From Dryococelus australis (Eukaryota > Arthropoda > Insecta > Phasmatodea > Phasmatidae): DNA of 64,000 bases. The stretch covers positions 60,467,760 through 60,531,759 of the forward strand of contig CM057005.1 of assembly GCA_029891345.1 (NCBI GenBank), read 5' to 3'. Shown here piece by piece: positions 23,156 to 31,779 of this stretch (position 1 is its first letter; every line of letters begins with the position of its first letter). Below the pieces are notes generated by a model. That model did not search any database, was not told where the DNA came from, and saw only the letters and a list, made by a program, of their open reading frames with translations. A program made the position numbers and the translations under genes.

Positions 23156-23222
23156 AACCCGACCGATATTCGAACCTAGAACTCTTGCGCACAAGCGCTA
23201 CGCCCTAACAACCTCTGTTAAA
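23156..23222 (-). other. tRNA-like fragment, weak
   Basis: On the minus strand, AGGTTGTTAGGGCGTAGCGC is followed by TTCTAGGTTCGAATATCGG, giving a B-box-like GGTTCGAATAT at a plausible distance. It lies just downstream of a SINE-1 copy but is a separate unit. A decayed SINE or tRNA head is the most likely reading. Confidence 0.3.
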
Positions 23223-24768
23223 GTTCGAATGTTTTTAAATACATACATTTAATACACTGGACAACGGACGTACATACATTTTTAAAGTTTTACAGCTTTC
23301 CTCTTTAGATTCGTGTTTAACTTATTTTATTACGAATTTTATACCATTTTTAACCATCGATAAAAGCACTAGCAAACACTGTTACTATCTGAATTGTCGC
23401 AAAAATTACAAATTCGCCATATGTATTTTCAAACGAGGGCAATCAAAAGGGGGGGGGGGGACAAATTTTATTGATTCAACTAAATATTTTGTCTGTAGTT
23501 TTTTTTTTCCTGTCCAACGCATAGGTTCTGTTTATTCAAGCGTGTGAATTGTAAAAATTAATAAAATTAAATTTATTGCTTTCAAGTACTGTTTACTCGA
23601 CACAATATTATGTTGGGTTAACGAAATATATTTTTGGCCCTGTACAAACAAATGTTATGTTGGTTGGAACAAAGCTGTCTATCAGTACGGTTTACAATTT
23701 GCACCGTGTTGAACATAGTGCAATCTTTCCTTACTTTACTATAGAAACCTAAGAGGGTACGAGTAGTTATACAACTATTGAATTATTTTAATGACGAGGG
23801 CTTTACTCAGATAAAAACTAGTCGTTCAGTAACCAAGACACTTTAATTATCTTCTCCTTTTATCTCGTACACGTAAACGTTATCTTTACAGTCAACTCTG
23901 CGAGCAATACAAGTTATTATACCGTGACTCTACAATATTATTAGCAGCGTTATTGACTCTATCGTGTCTGTGACCTCTGTACTCTAAGCCCCTTCCCCCC
24001 GTTTAGCTAGGCGTTTCACTCACCGCTGATACTTGTGTAATGCAGCTCGACTGACTGCTGGCCTAGTTTACCTCGTCACAGCCCTACTGTTTCCCGAACA
24101 CTGCAACCCCAACTGCTTCTCTGCGGTCTCTGCAGCGTCTCGTGACAATAGTCACACCGACATCATTAAAATAATAATTATGTACTAAAGTTGCACATTT
24201 TGTAGATACAAATTAGGAGAGGTAATCATCTATTTGTAATAAAAAAAAAAGGGGATTTAGAGAAAGAAAACACTATAGGATAATTTGGGAAATAGTATGT
24301 GAAACACGTTTACAGGAGTAGCAGTGTGGTTTATTTGCAGTAGTTGAACATATACCCGCGAGAACCACTAAATGGTCCTAAAGGTCTTGAGTACTGACAT
24401 CTAATTCTTAAGGGGGGTAGTATCCAATCCATTTGAGATATTTCTTACGAATATTCGTAATAAAATCTTATGAGACAAAATATCAAAGCTAAAAATGACA
24501 CAGAGAACGACTTAACGAATTGTTTTCTAATTTGTCGTTTTAATTGTACCTGTATTTCCCCATGTCGGATTAATATGATTAAATTATAGGGGAATATTTG
24601 ATTAGGGTTCCACATGTGAAACCAATAAATTAAGAAAAATAAATTGTTTTCAAAATACCTGTTAGACGTTCCCTGTGACTTTACTAGCTTGGTATTTAAA
24701 TATTGACTCCGAAAATTAAGCAATAGGAGAATAATACGTATATCCAAGATGGCAAGAATACTTTCCCC
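23223..24768. other. AT-rich intergenic, nothing recognised
   Basis: A poly(G) run lies at about 23450-23460 and a poly(A) run at about 24241-24250. No coding or structured feature is supported. Confidence 0.4.
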
Positions 24769-25029
24769 TTAAGGCGTATTTTCACTGGGCGAGCGAGCAT
24801 TGCCGAACGAGCGAATGTTCGTTCGATCGGCCAGTGTAAACACGACAAGACGAGCGAAAGTTGATGTTCGGGAGTGGTCCGGCAGATAGGGCGAGCAAAC
24901 GTTCGCTCGGGAGGGACGTTCGGTCAGTGGAAACGGCTTCTGCATACGAGAGATCTGTCATTTGGCGTGTTCGCTCGGTGTAAACAGTGCTCGAGCTAGT
25001 CGGATCTTTTTGAGAATTCGGTGTTTGAT

Positions 25030-25362
25030 ATGGAGTGGTCACAGGAGAAAACCATCGAATTAATTGAAATGTACAGAGGTCAACCATGCTTGTGGGATCC
25101 TCAGCATCCCGAATACAAGAAGAATGCTGTGAAAAATTATGTTTGGATGACAGTAAGCGTCACTGCTGGCTGTACTGCCATTGAAGCAAGAAAGAAAATG
25201 GAATCTCTAATGGCGTCATTCAGACGAGAATGGCAGAAATCACAGATGCGAAAATCGGGCGCAGGAGCTGAAGAAAGCTACAACAGGAAATGGTTTGCAG
25301 ATAAAAGTTTGCTGTTTTTGATGGACAAGTACAGAGGAAGAGGAACGGATGATACAATGAAC
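25030..25362 (+). CDS. Harbinger MADF-domain protein, exon 1
   Basis: This exon begins at the ATG at 25030 and encodes MEWSQEKTIELIEMYRGQPC followed by LWDPQHPEYKK. That is the start of a MADF domain (about residues 6-90), with the W-D-P and Y-K-K positions of the family. In PIF/Harbinger elements this accessory protein binds the transposon ends and helps bring the transposase into the nucleus. The frame continues through RKKMESLMASFRREW and RKWFADKSLLFLMDKY and reaches a strong splice donor, AAC|GTAAGT, at 25362/25363. Reading on into the intron gives a stop after about 30 codons. An upstream in-frame GTG at 25021 is a less likely start. No lesion was seen within the exon itself. Confidence 0.8.
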
Positions 25363-25793
25363 GTAAGTAGACTGATATACATATTACAACTAAGTAGTTT
25401 AATTATTTTGAGAATAACATGTGCATGGTACAAGACGTGTCATTACCAAAGTGTATGTTAAACACAAATTACGCACTATATAAAGGTGACTTTTAAATAC
25501 ATATTGTTCATTATAGTTAGCTAAATTGAAAACAAACACTTAAAAATGATTCAAACTACTTAAATACTTTGGAATTACATTGTTGCGTAACGAACTCCAT
25601 ATTAACATCTACAGAGAGAACAATACACATTATTTTCATGCAGTAACATACGTGAAAACATTATTTTAGGGCTGATATTATTACAATTTCGAGTTATTTA
25701 CAAGAATAAACACAAATAAGCAGTTCTAATGCACTTAATTGCAGTGCACTTTTTATCCTTATGTTTAACAGGCATTTAAAAAAGCATTCGTAT

Positions 25794-26601
25794 CTCAATC
25801 CACCGATTCTTGCCAAGGCAGTTTGTGTGCATAATTCACATACTGAGTAAAAATATGTCGTACGTTTTCTGCAAAATTTGATGCTCTCCTAGCAATAGGT
25901 CTGAAAGGAATAAAGGATGTCATTTCACCTTCAATCCCTACAGTTGTGTCAACTGAGTGTAATGCTTCGGCTGTATCCAATATTTCATGAGGTGCATACG
26001 AAAGTGAACTTTTCCTTAAGAAGTTGTGCAGGTAAACACACGTCATAATAACTAACGTAGCATTTTGCGGTTGCAAAAGCACAGGCATTCGAAGAACTCT
26101 AAAAACCGATGCCATTATCACAAACGTATTTTATACGACACGCCTTTGTCTGCAAAGCCTGTAATTATATATTCTCTTCGGACTATTTTTCTCGTGTGTA
26201 CCAAGGTAGGGTTTCATTATGTTTCTTTGTAAGGGGAAGACATCGTTGGCAAGAAAAACGCACGGCACATTTTCATCAATACGGGGAAAAACATCATCAA
26301 GGGGCAGATTTAGATCACCATTCTGTAACTTATTGTAAAGTTCAGTTTTCCAGAAAACCCCACCATCTGATATGCGTCCTTGGCTTCCAACATCTACCTA
26401 TATGAGATTATAATTTGTGTCTGCAATAGCCATCGTAACTATACTGAAATTATTCTTATAATTAAAATAGTCACTACCACTGTTTATAGGGGCCCGAATA
26501 ATACAATGTTTACCGTCCAGCGCTCCTAAGCAATGTGGGAATCCCCACTTGTTAAAAAGTTCTTCAGAGGTAGATAACCATTATTGGTGTGTGTTGGGTA
26601 T
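25794..26601 (-). pseudogene. Harbinger DDE transposase, C-terminal exon
   Basis: A splice acceptor (TTTCTTTTACAG on the minus strand, CAG at 26602-26604) opens the exon at 26601. Readable blocks follow in order: FNKWGFPHCLGALDGKHC (first catalytic Asp in GALDG), DVGSQGRISDGGVFWK (second Asp region), VFPLQRNIMKPY, YNYRLCRQRRVV, then FRVLRMPVLLQPQNATLVIM and YLHNFLRKS. This matches the HARBI1/PIF DDE_Tnp_4 nuclease. Three in-frame stops break it: at 26581-26583, at 26398-26400 (just before DVGSQG) and at 26131-26133. The last sits exactly where the catalytic Glu of RVVEN is expected. The stop codon is at 25795-25797. The exon lies entirely within the intron of the plus-strand MADF gene. Confidence 0.85.
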
Positions 26602-26604
26602 CTG

Positions 26605-27208
26605 TAAAAGAAAGACACCAAACACTCTACGGAAATTCAACACATAATTAGCATACTCTATTACTTCGGCGTCATCGTAAAACCAAGTGACGCAAAAGTT
26701 ATCTAGTTACCCCCACCCCCTCCCCAATTTTTGTACGTGTAGGAACTGTGTTGTGGCTATCGGCACCAAAGGAAACCCATCTCCACTGCCTTATGGTCGT
26801 CAAGTGTCATTCAATACTTTACGTCTTCTATAATTCCCAATGCATGTGAAACTACCGTAAGACATTTGATTTTTTTTTCCAAAGCAGCGTTATTAAGAAT
26901 TAAGTTACCGCAGGCATGTGCCGCCAGTTGCTGACCAAAGAGTGACTTGTATCGTTGTGGCTAGGGTGACAGTCGGATGAACAGCATTTCTGTCGTGTGG
27001 ACGGCTATTATAACCACACGTAATCACACAGAAACCAGAACGTAAGCTGTAAATGCTGGTTACAGGGGCATTGGTGATATTACTTGACGGAAAGAAAAGA
27101 TCTCTTCTACCATGTACTGAGTAGTGAAGTAAGGCCCCCCTCCCCCTCGCCGACGGAGTGTCGAATGTTGTTAGGATGGTCCCCTAAGAAATCCAAATGT
27201 TGAAACTG

Positions 27209-27260
<52 letters not shown>

Positions 27261-27294
27261 TACTTAAATGAAACATTCTTGTAATTTTTTACAG
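26605..27294. other. Shared intronic segment of the Harbinger element
   Basis: This stretch is intron for both opposing genes of the transposon. It is non-coding by eye and contains a C-rich CCCCCACCCCCTCCCC tract near 26708-26724 and the (AT)n microsatellite at 27209-27256. It ends at the acceptor of MADF exon 2. Confidence 0.55.
27209..27256. repeat. (AT)n microsatellite
   Basis: A perfect AT dinucleotide run of about 48 bases inside the Harbinger element, just upstream of MADF exon 2. Confidence 0.97.
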
Positions 27295-27686
27295 ACTACG
27301 CACGGCGAACTTGGACGATACTTTAGAACAGTCATCTGCACCAAACTCGCAGAATGCATCTACTGTGTCTACAGAGTCTACACGAGGAACGTCCACGTCA
27401 GTACAAGCACCTAGAAAGAGAATGGCGGAGGACCCAATAATTCTAGCAGCAATGCAAGTCCTTTCGTTACTTTCAAAAAGAGAGGAGCGCGACGCAAGTG
27501 ATATTTTTGGCGGAACATGTGGCGGCCACTCATGGGACATATAGCTATCACGTCAAAAGTGTCGTTGAGCATGAAATAGGTGATGTATTGTTTAATGCTG
27601 GTATGGGTAAGTACAGCGCTCTTGGATCTCGACCACAATCATATTCCATTCCAAACATTTTCGCCCCACGATTTACATTGTCGTGA
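27295..27686 (+). pseudogene. Harbinger MADF-domain protein, exon 2 (frameshifted)
   Basis: The exon starts after the acceptor GTAATTTTTTACAG at 27294. It encodes an acidic/Ser-Thr linker (DDTLEQSSAPNSQNASTVST), a short basic APRKRM segment and a C-terminal helix-rich block, PIILAAMQVLSLLSKREERD followed by ASDIF. That block resembles the BESS-like dimerisation region of these proteins. The phase does not join cleanly to exon 1 at the predicted donor. At about 27505-27515 a 1-base shift moves the reading to a second frame, which continues AEHVAATHGTYSYHVKSVVE and EIGDVLFNAGMGKY. That frame meets TGA at 27684-27686. The shift inactivates the protein or marks an uncorrected sequencing error. 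Confidence 0.7.
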
Positions 27687-28295
27687 ACAAGTAATACAGC
27701 CGGAAAATGCAAGTACAATCACATTTGTCACCCTCTTACACAACTACAGATTCGAACAGCAGCAGTCGTTCCATTATTTCGCTACAATCCGCATCACCAC
27801 ATTCGTCAACCCCGCTCGTTTCTTATATTTACATGTCGTGAACAAGTAATACAGCCGAAAAATGCAAGTACAACCACTTTTGTCTCCCTCTTACACAACT
27901 ACAGATTCGAACAGCAGCAGTCGTTCCATTATTTCGCTACAATCCGCATCACCACATTCGTCAACCCCGCTCGTTTCTTATATTTACATTGTCGTGAACA
28001 AGTAATACAGCCGGAAAATGCAAGTACAATCACTTTTATCACCCTCTTACACAACTACAGATTCGAACAGCAGCGGTCGTTCCATTATTTCGCTACAATC
28101 CGCATCACCACATTCGTCAACCCCGCTTGTTTCTTATATTTACATTGTCGTGAACAAGTAATACAGCCGGAAAATGCAAGTACAACCACTTTTGTCACCC
28201 TCTTACACAACTACAGATTCGAACAGCAGCAGTCGTTCCATTATTTCGCTACAATCCGCATCACCACATTCGTCAACCCCGCTTGTTTCTTATAT
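27672..28295. repeat. Tandem repeat, 4 x ~156 bp
   Basis: Four direct copies each start ACATTGTCGTGAACAAGTAA and run through ACAACTACAGATTCGAACAG to CGTCAACCCCGCTTGTTTCT. TCGTGAACAA occurs at 27681, 27836, 27992 and 28148, giving spacings of 155, 156 and 156 bp. The copies differ at only a few positions. One frame of the unit translates to a Ser/Thr-rich string (SPSYTTTDSNSSSRS), but a TAA in the unit junction interrupts it in every copy. The array begins at the predicted stop of the MADF exon, so it is probably its expanded 3' end or 3' UTR. Confidence 0.9.
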
Positions 28296-28657
28296 AAACA
28301 GACGTGATCCTCAGGTTAATACAGCTGCCATGATGTCATGAACTAAGATACATCTATCATCAGCAGAAAAAAAAATACAATGACGTCTGGTATTGGTTTA
28401 AATACGTTTTGTCTTAAATGTGCGTTGGTGTATATTAATCATGACGATTTTCATGCGTTTTACATATGACTACTTGCATACTTTGTATTAAAAGCCTTTA
28501 TATTTCACCTATGTCGTTACACTGAATGGTTTTATTAGGCAATGAACTGCAACACTTGTATCAATTGTTGTACAAAGTTTTCAGTGTATTTATCTGACCT
28601 TAATATACTCCCGTAGAGATTATATCCAGTGTTATCTTGGATATCGCTGTTTTCTTA

Positions 28658-29023
28658 AATCCTGAACAGGAACATTAAACTTGCATATGAGTCGCCAGTT
28701 GCGACATACCGTAGTGTTACCGTTAATTTTTGACGAGGTGGTATTGCTTCGCGACAGTTAGTGTCTTCCTTTCTGATTTTATTTCCTATTATTTTAAAAA
28801 GATGCTTAAAAACGTCGGCGTTGACTCTACAAGAGATCTGGTAACGTCCATCCTCAGGTTGTGAACTCAACTCGTCAAGAAAGACGGCCGCATTTTGCGT
28901 GGTCCTCATTTTTTTTTTTTAATTCGATGCCCACATTCTTCATCTCTTCCGTTGCTTTTTCGACAGTAAACCAGTTACTACAAACGCAGCACTAGCAAAA
29001 ATTAACGTGTCGGTGTCGTCCAT
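28658..29023 (-). pseudogene. Harbinger DDE transposase, N-terminal exon
   Basis: An ATG at 29023-29021 (minus) opens MDDTDTLIFASAAFVVTG. The frame is then broken by a stop and by a T-rich run (A-rich on the minus strand) at about 28910-28920. It resumes as NAAVFLDELSSQPEDGRYQI, then FKHLFKIIGNKIRKEDTNCR and LTVTLRYVATGDSYASL, ending near FLFRI. The TLR.(L/V)ATGDSY.SL string is the hallmark helix-turn-helix region of HARBI1-like transposases. The C-terminal exon is 2 kb downstream at 26601-25794, and MADF exon 2 lies in between on the other strand. Confidence 0.82.
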
Positions 29024-29141
29024 TTCGGGATGTTTCCCCCAGCAACACTTATTCTACACAGGCGCTCGCTCGCTCGGCTAGTGTGAACGCGGCTTTAGCT
29101 GCGTTTCGTCGTTCACTACGTACAACTCCAGCGAGGACCGT

Positions 29142-29395
29142 GGGGCCGAGGTGGTCGAGCGGTTAGACTGCTCGCCTCCCACCAAGGCGAACCCGGGGTC
29201 AATCCCCGGCCGGGTCACTCCGGATTTTCGCAAGTGGGATTCGTGCCGGTCGATGCTGCCGGTCTGCGGGTTTTCTCGGAGATCTCCCGTTTCCCTCGAC
29301 ACCCGGCGTTGCTCCATTCTCATCTAATTTCACCCTCATCCGCTCTCAAGACCCCGTTGTCATGAATCGCCCATATCTGTTAATCAACTCTACGA
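29142..29395 (+). mobile_element. tRNA-derived SINE-1 copy
   Basis: The head GGGGCCGAGGTGGTCGAGCG with GTTAGACTGCTCGCCTCC is one of the best-preserved in the window. The B-box region reads GGGGTCAATCCCCGG. The body CAAGTGGGATTCGTGCCGGT, the CTCGGAGATCTCCCGTTTCC block and a degraded 3' end complete it. It begins only 45 bp outside the right target duplication of the Harbinger element. Minus-strand open frames across it are incidental. Confidence 0.88.
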
Positions 29396-29423
29396 CTCTA
29401 ATACTTTTCCAGGTCAGTGCTTA

Positions 29424-29679
29424 TGGTTCGGCTTCACTTCTTTTGGAGAAATTCTTCGATTTTCTGTCATAATTTCGGATTCAGAGTAATTTCTGACAAT
29501 GTACGATTATAGAAAATTTATATTTTACGAGTTCTCTGAATTTTTTTTTTGCTTAGTTTTCGTAATGCTAGTTGCAAAATGTCGGGAACATTATTTATTT
29601 CTTATCAATACGTTTCTACCTTTTGCAAGCAGGAAATAATACACAAGGAAAATTAGATACAGATATATTAAGCAACTAG
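29424..29679 (+). repeat. Dispersed repeat R1, second copy
   Basis: This aligns by eye with 3505-3755 (TAATTTCGGATTC, TTTTACGAG, GATACAG, and the shared CAACTAG/TAAA edge). It lies between a SINE-1 copy and the first of two Helitron-like elements. Confidence 0.55.
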
Positions 29680-29684
29680 TAAAT

Positions 29685-30178
29685 TTATGCTAATAAATAA
29701 AAATGGAGAGTCTGTCTGTTATTTAAAAATTATTACCAATAGCCTATCTAAGCTTAAAATGATATTTAAACAATGTTGAAGAATAAATAACTATTTTAAC
29801 CTTTTTGTCTGTCTGTCTGGATGTGTGCCCAGAATACGCTTCGAAACGGCTGAATCGATTTTGATAGAATTTTCAGACATCATGGAGTTTATTTCTATTT
29901 AAAATCTGTTCTTTATTTCATCTTGATTTCTCAAATGTTTATGAAATAAATTTTTTTTTTTTCATAGAAAAATATACTTTAGTTTTTGGGAAAAGCAGTC
30001 AAATAACATATTATCGAACAACCAACACTAACGCGACGATAAATCTATTTACAATAGTAAAGTAACATTCTTTCGAATCAATTATATATGTATGTATTTC
30101 AAGAACTCCATAAAACCTAATCGAAGCGAGATTTCTATTGTAAGTAAACAAATAGTAAAAAGTCGGGCGAACAGCTAG
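29685..30178 (+). mobile_element. Helitron-like non-autonomous element, copy 1
   Basis: The start TTTATGCTAATAAATAAAAA with TGGAGAGTCTGTCTG is followed by CTTCGAAACGGCTGAATCGA and TTTTGAT. The end is AGTCGGGCGAACAGCTAG|TT. This layout, with a near-TC start, a GGCTGAATCGATTTTGAT block and a GTCGG(G)C...CTAG-T terminus, resembles the small Helitron-type repeats common in insects (CTRR-type 3' end). No helicase or Rep coding sequence is present. The assignment is from general resemblance and is not proven. Confidence 0.5.
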
Positions 30179-30179
30179 T

Positions 30180-31073
30180 TCTTATTACTATATAAATGCG
30201 GAAGTGTGATTTTTTGCACAGATATAGCTGGAGGGTCGGAGAGTGACATAGGCTACTTTTTATCCCGGAAAAATATCTCATTTCTGTCAGAGATATAAAC
30301 AGGTACTGGATTAATCTTTTCTTAGGATTACTGCGTATAAAAAAAACCTTTGTTAATTAAAAAAATTACGAAATTTAACCTTTCTTTTTTGTCTATGGGC
30401 TGTCCTCTCCTTCCAAAAAGCCTTAGTGGCCCAGTGGCTAGAGTTATTCAAAGTGGGGCCGCATTAGCTCAGTGTGTAGAGAACCCAATAAGGGGGCCAC
30501 AGAAACTCAGTGGGTAGAGAACCCAATAGTGGGGCCGCAGTAGCTCAGTGAGAAGAGTACCCAATAGGTGGGCCGCTGTAGCTCATTGGGTTCAGAACCC
30601 AATAAGGGGGCCGCAGAAGCTCAGTGGCTAGAGAACCCAATAAGGGGGCAGCAGAAGCTCAGTGTCTAGAGAACCCAATAGTGGAGCCGCAGACGCTCAG
30701 TGAGTAGAGAACCCCATAGAGGAGCCACAGTAGCTCAGTGGGTAGAGAACCCTATAGTGGGGCCGCAGAAGCTCAGTGGGTACAGAACCCAATATGGGGG
30801 CCACAGTAGCTCAGTGGGTAGAGAACCCAATAGTAGGGCTGCAGAAACTCAGTGGGTAGGAACCCAATAGTGGGGCCGCAGTAGCTCAGTGGGTATAGAA
30901 CCCAATAGTGGGGCCGCAGTAGCTCAGTGGGTATAGAACCCAATAGTGGGGCCGCAGTAGCTCAGTGGGTATAGAACCCAATAGTGGGGCCGCAGTAGCT
31001 CAGTGGCTAGAGAAACCAATAGTGGGGCTGCAGTCCTAAATGTCATGGGAACGAAGTCGCACGGGTAATCTAG
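30180..31073 (+). mobile_element. Helitron-like element, copy 2, with internal minisatellite
   Basis: It begins TCTTATTACTATATAAATGC directly after the CTAG-T end of copy 1. It includes the TTTTTATCCCGGAAAAATAT block and ends AACGAAGTCGCACGGGTAAT followed by CTAG (31070-31073) and T. Both termini match the pattern of copy 1. The interior between about 30418 and 31033 is taken up by a 38-bp tandem array, listed separately. Central tandem repeats are known in DINE-1/Helentron-type elements. Confidence 0.5.
30454..31033 (+). repeat. 38-bp minisatellite with a pol III A box in each unit
   Basis: Fifteen units of 38 bp (one lacks a base) are followed by a partial unit. A degenerate leading unit starts near 30418. 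The consensus starts GGGGCCGCAGTAGCTCAGTG, continues GGTAGAGAACCCAATAG, and contains TAGCTCAGTGGG, a perfect match to the A-box consensus TRGCNNAGYNGG. Units 12-14 are identical, while units near the left edge are more diverged. There is no B box in the unit. Each unit resembles the 5' half of a tRNA: an acceptor-like strand, then a D-arm with GCTC...GAG pairing. A similar head opens the local SINE-1 copies. Confidence 0.93.
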
Positions 31074-31201
31074 TTGTAAATATTTATATAATCGCAATTT
31101 TCCGATGATACCTCTGAAACTGAAATTATGTCAGGAAAAATAAGAAATTCTGCATTATACTATAGTTTAGGCCGAGCTTTAAGTTGCGTTTCGTTTCTCA
31201 C

Positions 31202-31779
31202 TAATGCCCGGTAGCCCCAACATCTTCCCCTATCCGAGATCGAATGATCCTAGTTCCGAACCAGGATCCATTTTGATATTGGTTCCAAAGTAAAAGTGTT
31301 GCACGAACGAAATTTCATAATTCTGGATCTCCAATTCGTCGATCTTGGTTCCAAAGTGAGAGATCGAGATTTAGTATGAAACAACTTTTGCTATTGGTTC
31401 GTAATGTGTACCGTCATGGAAGTAGGCGTATTTTTCACTTATAGATAGAACTAGATGTGCGAAGTTTGATCTGTTTTGAGTGAATTATTGTTGTACGAAT
31501 TTTACTGAATAATAAGCAAGTGCGTATAATGTTGTTTTAATTTTCCAAGAAAACAATCTAAGTAGTTCTATCTGTTGGCGTATTTTCAAACTACATATGT
31601 CGACGATGGCTGTTGATCTCGGATCGAGATTTCGAACCGCCGATTTCCGCTGTTCGAAATGAACTTCATCTCGATCTCCAGCCCAGCTCTGAACTCGAAT
31701 GGTGCAACAATTTTCTTTGTCGATCTTAGATCCGATCTCGGGTCGAGTTTCGAACCACGATGGTGCAAACCGGGCATAA
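31202..31779. mobile_element. TAA-flanked MITE (TIR TGCCCGGT...)
   Basis: The element 31205-31776 (572 bp) starts TGCCCGGTAGCCCCAACATC and ends, in reverse complement, TGCCCGGTTTGCACCATCGT. It is flanked by TAA at 31202-31204 and 31777-31779. A 3-bp TAA/TTA duplication and this TIR type fit a PIF/Harbinger-related MITE. The terminal sequence differs from the autonomous-type element at 24.8-29.1 kb, so that element is not its obvious parent. Subterminal regions repeat GATCTCGG/TCGAGATT-type words in both orientations. Confidence 0.75.

Larger units (their letters stand above)
24769..29097. mobile_element. PIF/Harbinger transposon, full length, inactivated
   Basis: The element runs 24772-29094 (4323 bp). 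It is flanked by TTA at 24769-24771 and 29095-29097, the 3-bp target duplication typical of PIF/Harbinger. The ends are inverted repeats: AGGCGTATTTTCACTGGGCG on the left and AGCCGCGTTCACACTAGCCG on the right (reverse complement), both continuing AGCGAGC. About 20 of the first 27 positions match. Subterminal CGAGCGAA/TTCGCTCG words are scattered in the left 200 bp. It encodes the usual two proteins of this superfamily, a MADF/Myb-like DNA-binding protein (plus strand) and a DDE transposase (minus strand). Both carry disabling changes. Confidence 0.9.

Noticed and set aside
24769..29097. Host HARBI1 or a domesticated MADF gene
   Set aside because: TTA duplications, terminal inverted repeats and several stops show a decayed transposon and not a conserved host gene.
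30454..31033. Cluster of tandem tRNA genes
   Set aside because: Units are only 38 bp and lack an anticodon 3' strand, T-arm and B box. They are tRNA-5'-like repeats, not genes.
30454..31033. CRISPR-like array
   Set aside because: The units follow each other without unique spacers, and the genome is clearly eukaryotic.
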